DNA of 5,778 nt from CALMEC01 sp964628685 (GTDB lineage Bacteria > Actinomycetota > Thermoleophilia > Miltoncostaeales > Miltoncostaeaceae), in assembly GCA_964628685.1 (NCBI GenBank), contig CAZVNM010000021.1:1-5778 (forward strand). Reading direction: 5' to 3'. Below, in pieces: positions 1 to 5,751 of this stretch (positions are counted from its first letter, which is position 1; each line of letters begins with the position of its first letter). Under the pieces are notes generated by a model, which worked only from the letters and a program-made list of their open reading frames with translations, did no database searches and was not told the DNA's origin. Made by a program: the position numbers and the translations under genes.

Positions 1-42
1 TTTGCAAGGCGGAGGTCGTCGGTTCGATCCCGTCATCCTCCA
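1..42 (+). tRNA. tRNA-Ala(TGC), 3' half (5' part outside window)
   Basis: Partial tRNA reading GCA alanine codons. The window opens at the first base of the anticodon loop (TTTGCAA, anticodon TGC at 3-5), followed by the 3' strand of the anticodon stem (GGCGG, 8-12), a 5-nt variable loop (13-17), the T arm (18-34, loop TTCGATC) and the 3' acceptor strand (35-41) with discriminator A at 42. In standard numbering position 70 is T (base 39) and position 73 is A, which fits the G3-U70 pair and A73 that identify tRNA-Ala. CCA is not encoded: CTT follows the discriminator, so it would be added by the CCA-adding enzyme. The T stem has one T-T mismatch (bases 19 and 33). The D arm and 5' acceptor strand lie outside the window. 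Confidence 0.93.
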
Positions 43-144
43 CTTCCACGACGCCCGGACATCGGATTCGCGGCCGTTCGGGTGACGAGCCCGGCTCGGA
101 CCATCGCGGTCGCTCAGCGGTGTGGACCGTCCCGTCCATCGCAC
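43..144. other. Spacer between tRNA-Ala and the leftward exonuclease gene
   Basis: No supported gene. The only local structure seen is a small inverted repeat at 86-98 (CGAGCC, one base, GGCTCG), which could help terminate or process the tRNA transcript. It has no following T-run, so this is weak. Confidence 0.4.
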
Positions 145-171
145 GACCGCCGCCGTGCAACGGCGGCGGTC
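145..171. terminator. Perfect 11-bp hairpin overlapping the exonuclease stop codon
   Basis: GACCGCCGCCG (145-155) and CGGCGGCGGTC (161-171) are exact inverted repeats around a 5-nt loop. The TGA stop of the leftward exonuclease gene (172-170) overlaps the right arm by two bases. The position, at the end of that gene and also downstream of the rightward tRNA, fits a terminator that could serve both strands. There is no T-run on either side, which is common for high-GC actinobacterial terminators but leaves the function inferred. It could instead be a 3'-end stabilising stem-loop. Confidence 0.6.
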
Positions 172-1057
172 AGCCCGCCGTGCGCATCGTCGCCAGCCGC
201 GCCATCCGGTCCGGCAACTCCGGCAGCCCCAGCCGGTCCGCCGCCTCCGGCAGGCCGGCGCCGGGTCCCGTCCAGCGCCACGATGCGACGGTTCCGACGT
301 CGATCCCCTCGGTGACCAGCGTCGCGAGGTGACGGTCCCGCAGCGCCTGGTCACGGTGGGCGGTCAGGCTCGCCGCCAGCCGCGCGGCACCCCGAAGGCC
401 GGGCACATCCCAGTCGGCGCCGTCGGCAGGGATCGCGTCGATCGACCCGTAGCGGGCGAGCACGGCGGCGGTGCCCTTCGCGCCGAATCCCGGCACGCCC
501 GGCAGTCCGTCGGCGCTGTCGCCCACGAGCGCCAGATAGTCGGGGATCTGCGCAGGCTCGACGCCGAACTTGGCGCGCACGCCGGCCTCGTCGATCTCGG
601 CGTTCCTGCGCCGGTCCACCTGCACCACCGCGGGATCGCGCACGCACTGGGCGAGGTCCTTGTCGGGCGTCATGATGAGGACGCGATCGACGGCCGTGTC
701 ACCGGCCGCGTGGGCGGCGGCCGCCGCCAGGGCGTCGTCGGCCTCGTGCTCGACCATCGCCCACACCGCCACGCCGAGCGCGCGCAGGGCGTCCTCCAGC
801 GGTTCGAACTGGGCGCGGAGCTCCGGGTCGATGCCGGCGCCGGTCTTGTAGCCGGTGAAGATCCTGTTGCGGAAGCTCTCGATCACGTGGTCGGTCGCGA
901 CGCCCACGTGCGTCGCACCCGACTCGAGCAGCCGCGCGACGTTCTCCACCACGCCGCGCGTCGCGCCCATCTCACGCCCCTGGGCGTCGCGGCGTGGGGG
1001 CACGGCGAAGAAGTGGCGGAAGAGCTCGTAGGTCCCGTCGATCAGGTGGACGATCAC
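170..1057 (-). CDS. Stand-alone 5'-3' exonuclease (PolA N-terminal/flap endonuclease family)
   Basis: A 295-residue protein matching the metal-dependent 5'-3' exonuclease/FEN domain found at the N terminus of DNA polymerase I, here without a polymerase domain. Family members cut 5' flaps and remove RNA primers or damaged 5' ends in the cytoplasm. All expected acidic metal ligands are visible: D7 (LIDGTYELFR), D56 (VATDH), the EADD cluster (E105, D107, D108), D132 and D134 (TPDKD), and D180 and D183 (VGDSADGLPGV). The helical-arch YK motif is at residues 70-71. A helix-3-turn-helix DNA-binding motif follows at about 175-205 (GLPGVPGFGAKGTAAVLARYG). Small departures from consensus are TPDKD for TGDKD and SADG for SSDN. 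The start is GTG at 1057: an in-frame TAG lies four codons upstream (1069-1067), and the protein then begins right at the first beta strand. The length is typical for the stand-alone form. It reads towards the tRNA and away from the surface-protein gene. Function is confident; its division of labour with PolA is not visible. Confidence 0.95.
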   Translation of the reverse strand: MIVHLIDGTYELFRHFFAVPPRRDAQGREMGATRGVVENVARLLESGATHVGVATDHVIESFRNRIFTGYKTGAGIDPELRAQFEPLEDALRALGVAVWAMVEHEADDALAAAAAHAAGDTAVDRVLIMTPDKDLAQCVRDPAVVQVDRRRNAEIDEAGVRAKFGVEPAQIPDYLALVGDSADGLPGVPGFGAKGTAAVLARYGSIDAIPADGADWDVPGLRGAARLAASLTAHRDQALRDRHLATLVTEGIDVGTVASWRWTGPGAGLPEAADRLGLPELPDRMARLATMRTAG

Positions 1058-1063
1058 CGGTCC

Positions 1064-1069
1064 AACCTA
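1064..1069 (-). promoter_or_regulatory. Candidate -10 box for a leaderless exonuclease transcript
   Basis: On the minus strand TAGGTT (1069 to 1064) fits the TAnnnT -10 consensus common in Actinobacteria. It ends six bases before the GTG start (1057), the spacing expected if transcription starts at or next to the start codon. The six bases between leave no room for a normal Shine-Dalgarno site if transcription starts there. Inferred from spacing and consensus only; no clear -35 was identified. Confidence 0.35.
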
Positions 1070-1353
1070 GCGGGCGGGGACGACGGTCTCCGGTGGACGG
1101 GAGCCGAACGGCCGGGCTCGAGATGCGCCTCCGCGGACGGTGCACGAGAAGGGCTCACCATCGACATGAGCATGACGGTGCACGCGTCCAACCCGACATC
1201 CTCGTGCTGGACCGCAGAACCTAGACCTTCGTCGAGTGTGTTCTATCCATTTGGCGGGTGTTATCGAATTGTGATGACTGATGGACTGGGCGCACGAGGG
1301 TGCAGACGGCCGCGTACGAGACGACGGGCTCCCGCACCAACTGTCATCCAGTC

Positions 1354-1360
1354 AAGGGAG
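1354..1360 (+). promoter_or_regulatory. Shine-Dalgarno site of the VWA surface protein
   Basis: AAGGGAG, six bases before ATG at 1367, is a good match to the anti-SD sequence at normal spacing. It decides the start, because the same frame is open far upstream. Translation from 1367 also begins directly with a signal peptide. Confidence 0.8.
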
Positions 1361-1366
1361 ACGAAC

Positions 1367-2713
1367 ATGAGACCCGCAGCGGCCCATCCCCGGGCCGGCC
1401 GATTCATGGTCACGCTGGTGCTCGCCGCGCTCGCGATCGCGGCGTGGGCGGTGAGGGCGGACGCCCAGACGCCCACTCCGGTGGCCAACCCCAACTTCAA
1501 CCCGCAGTGCGGCACGAAGGTCATCCTCGTGCTGGACGAGTCGGGATCGATCACGACTTCCACCAGCAACACGTCGAACGTTCGGACGGCCGCGCGTGCC
1601 TTCGCGGCGGGACTTGCCGACACCGGTTCGCAGCTCGCCATCGTGGAGTTCGACACGACGGCACGACGGGCGTTCAACTACACGAACGTGACGTCCGGAA
1701 CGGTGCTCGACGGCATCAACGGCTACATCGACGGCACCACCGCCTCACCGCTCGGCCAGCGATACGCCGGCCCCGGCTCGGGTGGGTGGACCAACTGGCA
1801 GGACGCGATGGACGAGGTCGGCGCGCTCAACACGTCGGGTGGCGTCGCACCGCTGGTCGTCTTCATCACCGACGGGGACCCGACCGCCTACAACACGGCG
1901 ATGGGCGTCGTGACCAACGCCTCGAGCAGCGGACTCGCGCTCACCAATGCCATCACCGCGGCCAACTCGGTGAAGACGCAGGGCAGCCACATCCTGGCCG
2001 TCGGCGTCGGCGCGGCCCTCGACAACTCGACCAGCCGCAACCGACTGGTGCAGGTGAGCGGCCCCGACGTCGCGACCACCACCGCCCAGTTCAACATCTC
2101 GACGACCGACGTCTTCGCCGTCAGCGACTTCTCCAACCTCGCCGCGACGCTCCGCGAGGTCGTCACGCAGCTCTGCCGCAGCTCGGTCACCGTCACCAAG
2201 CAGGTCGACGACGGCAACGGCTACGTCAACGCCGGCGCCGGCTGGGAGTTCACCGGCAACGTCACGTCCGGACTGCAGAGCTGGGTCCAGCCCGCACCGA
2301 CCGGCGCAGGGGCGACCCGGACGGGGTCGACCGACGCGACGAGCACCGTGACGTTCCAGTGGCGGCCGAGCGGCACCAGCTCCAACATCACGCTCACCGA
2401 GACCCAGAAGCCCGGCTACGACCTGGATGCCATCACGTGCGTCAGGGGTGAGAACAACACGCCGGTGGCCATCACGCAGAACGGCCTCAACTGGAGCCTC
2501 GCGGTCGGTCAGACCGACGTCGTCAAATGCACGGTGAAGAACCGCAAGCGCGCGACGATCGTCGTCAAGAAGACGATGGTGGGCGGCACGGGCTCGTTCG
2601 CGTTCACCGGTTCGCCGAGCGGGACGATCAGCGCGAACGGTGGGACGCTCACCGCGAGTGTCGCACCGGGGACGTACACGTCGGTCGAGGGTGCGGCCCC
2701 GGCTGGGACCTGA
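1367..2713 (+). CDS. Secreted VWA-domain surface protein, N-terminal part (frameshifted)
   Basis: A 448-residue product that is the front of a larger split protein. Residues 1-33 form a Sec-type signal peptide: basic start, hydrophobic core at about 14-29 and an A-D-A cleavage site before Q34. A von Willebrand factor A domain spans about 49-270, with intact metal-ion-dependent adhesion site: D57-E-S59-G-S61, T142 (in GGWTNW) and D169 (in FITDGDP). Such domains usually bind protein or glycan ligands through the metal ion. C48 and C270 bracket the domain and could form a disulfide. Residues 271-395 form a first prealbumin/CnaB-like unit (K near VTVTKQ, E-box TLTETQKPGY, Cys pair, terminal CTVKN). 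A second begins at 396 and breaks at about 444: the frame then reads only a few more codons and stops at TGA 2711-2713, in the middle of the domain's E-box loop. The rest of that domain and all others continue in the -1 frame. If translated as is, the product would be a secreted VWA protein with a broken tail. More likely this is one 1411-residue gene with a one-base loss. The start is set by the SD site at 1354-1360. Confidence 0.85.
   Translation: MRPAAAHPRAGRFMVTLVLAALAIAAWAVRADAQTPTPVANPNFNPQCGTKVILVLDESGSITTSTSNTSNVRTAARAFAAGLADTGSQLAIVEFDTTARRAFNYTNVTSGTVLDGINGYIDGTTASPLGQRYAGPGSGGWTNWQDAMDEVGALNTSGGVAPLVVFITDGDPTAYNTAMGVVTNASSSGLALTNAITAANSVKTQGSHILAVGVGAALDNSTSRNRLVQVSGPDVATTTAQFNISTTDVFAVSDFSNLAATLREVVTQLCRSSVTVTKQVDDGNGYVNAGAGWEFTGNVTSGLQSWVQPAPTGAGATRTGSTDATSTVTFQWRPSGTSSNITLTETQKPGYDLDAITCVRGENNTPVAITQNGLNWSLAVGQTDVVKCTVKNRKRATIVVKKTMVGGTGSFAFTGSPSGTISANGGTLTASVAPGTYTSVEGAAPAGT
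2693..2713 (+). other. Frameshift junction in the surface-protein gene
   Basis: Upstream reading: GCG GCC CCG GCT GGG ACC TGA. Downstream domain reading (-1): CCC GGC TGG GAC CTG ACC, giving P-G-W-D-L-T, the continuation expected after the upstream VEGAAP. A fifth C in the CCCC run at 2697-2700 would give A-A-P-G-W-D-L-T with no break. The run is not a canonical -1 slippery heptamer, so programmed frameshifting is not the first explanation. Single-base loss in a homopolymer, by sequencing error or by mutation, is simplest. Confidence 0.85.
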
Positions 2714-5601
2714 CCGCGCTCTCGTGTGACGACGCCAACTCGACCGGCAACGTTGCGACGCGGACGGCGACGTTCCGCGCCGAGGCCGGCGAGACGGTCA
2801 CCTGCACGTTCACCAACACCAGGCGGGCGTCGCTGACGCTCGACAAGGTGGTCGTGAACAACAACGGCGGCACCGCCGTCAAGACGGACTTCACGCTGTC
2901 GGCGGCGGGTCCGACCCCGCTGTCCGGTCCGGGCGGTGCGACCGGTTTGGTCAACGCCGGCACGTACACGCTGTCGGAGACGAACGTGGCCGGTTACTCG
3001 GCCAGTGCGTGGGTGTGCAGCGGCTCCGGTACGCAGAACGGGTCGCAGATCACCCTGGCCAACGGTCAGTCGGCCACGTGCACCATCACCAACGACGACA
3101 TCGCGCCGTCGTTGAAGCTGCGCAAGGTCGTGAAGAACGACAACGGCGGTACGAAGACCGTCGCGGACTTCACGCTGACGGCCGACGGCACCGGAGCGAA
3201 CGACCTTTCGGGCACGAGCCCGGTCGACTCGGGTCCGACCCTCCGCGCTGACACCTTCACGCTGTCGGAGTCGAACGTGCCCGGCTATTCGGCGAGCGCG
3301 TGGGTGTGCACCGGCTCCGGGACGCAGAGCGGTTCGCGGATCACCCTGGCCAACGGTCAGTCGGCGGTCTGCACCATCACCAATGACGACATCGCGCCGT
3401 CGTTGAAGCTGCGCAAGGTCGTGAACAACGACAACGGCGGTACGAAGACCGTTGCGGACTTCACGCTGACCGCTGACGGCACCGGAGCGAACGATCTTTC
3501 GGGCACGAGCCCGGTGGATTCGGATGGGACGCTCAGGGCCGACACCTTCACGCTGTCGGAGTCGAACGTGCCAGGCTATTCGGCGAGTGCGTGGGTGTGC
3601 ACCGGCTCCGGGACGCAGAGCGGTTCGCGGATCACCCTGGCCAATGGTCAGTCGGCCACGTGCACCATCACCAACGCCGACCTGCCGGCGTCGTTGACGC
3701 TCGACAAGGTGGTCGTGAACGACAACGGCGGCACCGCCGTCAAGACGGACTTCACGCTGTCGGCGGCGGGTCCGACCCCGCTGTCCGGTCCGGGCGGTGC
3801 GACCGGTTTGGTCAACGCCGGCACGTACACGCTGTCGGAGACGAACGTGGCCGGTTACTCGGCCAGTGCGTGGGTGTGCAGCGGCTCCGGTACGCAGAAC
3901 GGGTCGCAGATCACCCTGGCCAACGGTCAGTCGGCCACGTGCACCATCACCAACGACGACATCGCACCGCGTCTGCTGCTGCAGAAGGTGGTGGACGGTG
4001 GCGGTGCCACACCGGGCGAGTTCACGCTGACCGCAACCGGTGAGGGTGACGTCCCCAACTACACCGGCTCCGGCGACGCCACGGCGTCGCAGCCCCTGAG
4101 GGCGGGCGTCGAGTACACGCTCGGCGAGTCCGGTCCGGCCGGTTACGACGGCGAGATGTGGGTCTGCGCCGTCAACGTCGACACCCCGCAGGAGGCCCTC
4201 GCCGCCGACGCATTCGCGCCGGTGCCGAACGGGCGGCTCACGCTGGCACCCGGTGACGACGTCATCTGCCAGGTGACCAACCGCTTCCGGGATCTGGCCG
4301 TTGTCAAGACGACCGACCGCGCGTCCTACGCACCCGGCGAGACGATCGACTACACGGTCACGGTCGAGAACACCGGGCGCAGCTCGGTGCCGCTCGCCGA
4401 GATCACCGTCGTCGACCCGCAGGTCACGCTCACCCTGGACGCAGCCGCGTCCACCAACGCGACCGCGGAGTTCCTCGCCCCCGGCGAGAAGCTGGTGTTC
4501 CGCGGCAGCCGGGCGGTGACGGTGGCGATGTGCGGCACCCCGGTCGTGAACACCGCGACCGTGCACATCACGCGCGGTCAGGTGGAGATCGGTGACGGCA
4601 ACCCCGCCAACGACTCCTCGACGGTCACCACGCCGCTCGAGTGCACCACCGACGTGGGCATCGCCAAGGCCGTGACCAACGGTCAGTCCACCTACCGCGT
4701 GGGCGACGTGATCACCTACGCCATCACCGTCACCAACACGGGACAGATGGTCGTCCCGGTCGCCGCCATCCAGGTGACCGACCCGGACATCACCGGACTC
4801 ACCCTGGTGCAGCCGGCCCCGGTCGCGATCGCGCCGGGTGAGTGGGTGACGTTCACCGGCACCCGCGTCGTCACCCAGGCGATGGCGGGCCGGACCGTCC
4901 CCAACACGGCGACGGTCACGGTGCCGGGTGACAGCGACCCGAGCAACAACACCGCGACGGCGACGTTCCCGGTGGAGGCCCCGGTCGTTCCGGCGGGCAC
5001 CCCGACCCCGATCGCGACCCCCGCCCCGACGCCGCGTGCGGCACTGGCGGTGGACAAGTCGGGTCCGGCGAAGGGGAGGGTCGGTGCCAACGCCGTCTAC
5101 ACGATCCGCGTTCGCAACACGAGCGCGAACGTGGCGACGGGCGTGGTGGTGAGCGACGCGATCCCGCGTGGCATGACGCTGGTGGGGACACCGGTCGTCT
5201 CGGCCACCCGCGCCAAGGTCGACGCGCTCACCAGGTCGCTGGCGACGGCCAGGGCGACCGCCCGCACGGCCAAGGGCGCCGCGAAGGTGAGGGCGACCGC
5301 GCGGGTGCGGCAGCTCACCAAGGCGCTGGCGCAGGCCAGGGCACGCCACGCCGCAGCACCGGCGGCCTCGGTCAATGTCACGATCCTCCGCGGAGTCGTC
5401 CGCTGGACGGTCGGTGACATGCAGCCCGGTCAGGTCGTGACCCTCAGGGTCACGATGCGCGCGGCGGGCACCCGCAGCGTCACGCTGTGCAACACGGCGG
5501 ACGCCATCGCCGGCAACGCCGACAGGGCGAGCGACCGTCAGTGCACGTCGTTCGCGCGTGTGGCGGGAGTCGTCAGGATCCCGCCGAAGGTGACCGGCTA
5601 G
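2698..5601 (+). CDS. Surface protein, C-terminal part: CnaB-like repeats plus three DUF11-like domains
   Basis: Continuation, in the -1 frame, of the gene starting at 1367; about 967 residues. An ATG at 2527 in the same frame exists, but the peptide it adds is a low-complexity shadow of the real upstream frame, so it is not chosen as the start. Domains in repaired numbering: remainder of unit 0 (to 487), units R1-R4 (488-580, 581-677, 678-774, 775-867), degenerate unit R5 (868-975), DUF11-like D1 (976-1091) and D2 (1092-about 1201), a Thr/Pro-rich linker (1202-1224) and DUF11-like D3 (1225 to the end). Each R unit has a first-strand Lys, a YTLSE..xGY-type E-box, two Cys (WVC and TCTITN) and a closing Asn. 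In R1 these are K494, E538, C551, C572 and N576. D3 carries a 57-residue Ala/Arg/Lys-rich insertion (1279-1335). The C terminus is PPKVTG with no hydrophobic tail, so no LPXTG sorting signal or membrane anchor is seen. Known relatives of such modules are extracellular stalk or adhesin parts; ligand and anchoring are unknown. It has no start of its own that looks real, so expression probably depends on repair of the frameshift. Confidence 0.8.
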   Translation, partial: PGWDLTALSCDDANSTGNVATRTATFRAEAGETVTCTFTNTRRASLTLDKVVVNNNGGTAVKTDFTLSAAGPTPLSGPGGATGLVNAGTYTLSETNVAGYSASAWVCSGSGTQNGSQITLANGQSATCTITNDDIAPSLKLRKVVKNDNGGTKTVADFTLTADGTGANDLSGTSPVDSGPTLRADTFTLSESNVPGYSASAWVCTGSGTQSGSRITLANGQSAVCTITNDDIAPSLKLRKVVNNDNGGTKTVADFTLTADGTGANDLSGTSPVDSDGTLRADTFTLSESNVPGYSASAWVCTGSGTQSGSRITLANGQSATCTITNADLPASLTLDKVVVNDNGGTAVKTDFTLSAAGPTPLSGPGGATGLVNAGTYTLSETNVAGYSASAWVCSGSGTQNGSQITLANGQSATCTITNDDIAPRLLLQKVVDGGGATPGEFTLTATGEGDVPNYTGSGDATASQPLRAGVEYTLGESGPAGYDGEMWVCAVNVDTPQEALAADAFAPVPNGRLTLAPGDDVICQVTNRFRDLAVVKTTDRASYAPGETIDYTVTVENTGRSSVPLAEITVVDPQVTLTLDAAASTNATAEFLAPGEKLVFRGSRAVTVAMCGTPVVNTATVHITRGQVEIGDGNPANDSSTVTTPLECTTDVGIAKAVTNGQSTYRVGDVITYAITVTNTGQMVVPVAAIQVTDPDITGLTLVQPAPVAIAPGEWVTFTGTRVVTQAMAGRTVPNTATVTVPGDSDPSNNTATATFPVEAPVVPAGTPTPIATPAPTPRAALAVDKSGPAKGRVGANAVYTIRVRNTSANVATGVVVSDAIPRGMTLVGTPVVSATRAKVDALTRSLATARATARTAKGAAKVRATARVRQLTKALAQARARHAAAPAASVNVTILRGVVRWTVGDMQPGQVVTLRVTMRAAGTRSVTLCNTADAIAGNADRASDRQCTSFARVAGVVRIPPKVTG
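2861..3104 (+). repeat. 244-bp exact direct repeat, copy 1 (in R1)
   Basis: Identical by eye to 3722-3965, at an offset of exactly 861 bases (287 codons). Identity ends at A2860 versus G3721 (changing Asn to Asp) on the left and G3105 versus A3966 on the right. Confidence 0.88.
3722..3965 (+). repeat. 244-bp exact direct repeat, copy 2 (in R4)
   Basis: Second copy of 2861-3104, including every silent position. Two different B-type units lie between the copies, so it points to a recent duplication or gene conversion between non-adjacent units. Confidence 0.88.
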
Positions 5602-5617
5602 TCGCGGTCGCCATCGG

Positions 5618-5632
5618 GCCGGAGCATCCGGC
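5618..5632. other. Small hairpin just after the surface-protein stop
   Basis: GCCGG (5618-5622), loop AGCAT, CCGGC (5628-5632). Five GC-rich pairs, 16 bases after the stop codon. Too short to call a terminator alone, but it is the first of three stem-loops in this 3' region. Confidence 0.4.
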
Positions 5633-5640
5633 AACGCGAA

Positions 5641-5668
5641 ACGGGCCGTCCCCCAGGGGGCGGCCCGT
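5641..5668. terminator. GC-rich terminator hairpin after the surface-protein gene
   Basis: ACGGGCCG (5641-5648) pairs with CGGCCCGT (5661-5668). Inside, CCCCC (5650-5654) faces GGGGG (5656-5660), extending the stem past a single bulged T. It lies about 40 bases after the TAG stop at 5601, as expected for an intrinsic terminator. On the plus strand no T-run follows. On the minus strand the stem is followed by TTTCG, so it may work in both directions or mainly for a leftward gene beyond the window. Confidence 0.72.
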
Positions 5669-5694
5669 CGCACTTCGTGGCGGGATCGCGGAGG

Positions 5695-5751
5695 TCGCCC
5701 CGCCCCTAGTGCCTCGCGCGCCGGGCGCGCGAGGCACTAGGGGCGGGGCGA
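5695..5751. repeat. 57-bp palindrome with perfect 28-bp arms
   Basis: Bases 5695-5722 are the exact reverse complement of 5724-5751, around a single central G at 5723. I checked each pair; symmetry breaks at 5694/5752. As RNA it would give a stem of about 27 pairs with a 3-base loop. It could be a strong terminator shared with a leftward gene entering from the right: a TGA on the minus strand at 5770-5768 would lie 16 bases before it, though too little sequence remains to support a gene. It could also be a dispersed palindromic repeat or a protein-binding/recombination site. Confidence 0.92.

Larger units (their letters stand above)
1058..1366. other. Divergent intergenic region between exonuclease and surface-protein genes
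   Basis: About 310 bases between two divergent starts, with no gene supported. Its right half holds a patch of lower GC (about 1231-1280), a likely promoter zone for the rightward gene. TTGGCG (1251-1256) is a possible -35 and TCGAAT (1264-1269) a possible -10, but they are not correctly spaced to each other, so no promoter is called. An 11-base direct repeat GACGGTGCACG occurs at 1136-1146 and 1174-1184. The frame of the downstream gene stays open through this region, but no upstream start is better than the ATG at 1367. Confidence 0.5.
2827..4290 (+). repeat. In-gene tandem array of CnaB/prealbumin-like units, A-B-B-A order plus a degenerate fifth
   Basis: Units: R1 2827-3105 (93 codons, type A), R2 3106-3396 (97, type B), R3 3397-3687 (97, type B), R4 3688-3966 (93, type A), R5 3967-4290 (divergent). 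A units start SLTLDKVVV and B units SLKLRKVV. All share the E-box/GYSASAWVC core and end in C-T-I-T-N. R2 and R3 proteins differ at only a few residues, while many of their DNA differences are silent third-base changes. R1 and R4 are nearly identical in DNA. This is coding repetition, not a mobile element. Confidence 0.9.

Noticed and set aside
1241..1280. A defined sigma-70 promoter for the surface-protein gene
   Set aside because: Candidate boxes TTGGCG and TCGAAT are only partial matches and not spaced as a pair; the AT-richer patch is noted without calling a promoter.
122..1366. Long plus-strand open frame running antisense through the exonuclease and into the VWA gene
   Set aside because: It is open only because of GC-rich codon bias opposite a real gene. 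The translated part is Arg/His-rich with no domain, and the SD site and signal peptide place the true start at 1367.
2527..2697. ATG at 2527 as a genuine separate start for the C-terminal part
   Set aside because: The peptide from 2527 to 2697 is a charged low-complexity shadow, whereas the other frame over the same bases encodes recognisable domain sequence. No convincing SD site was seen before it.
2693..2713. Programmed -1 ribosomal frameshift
   Set aside because: There is no X-XXY-YYZ heptamer at the join, and tRNA re-pairing at GCC/CCG after a -1 slip would be poor. A missing base in the C run is simpler, though not proven.
2827..3966. CRISPR or mobile-element repeats
   Set aside because: The repeats are long, in frame and fully coding for similar protein domains, with no spacers, terminal inverted repeats or transposase.
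2509..5673. Minus-strand open frame of over 1000 codons opposite the repeat region
   Set aside because: The translation is a repetitive Arg/Gly/Asp/His-rich mirror of the plus-strand repeats with no recognisable domain; the plus strand carries clear conserved domains.
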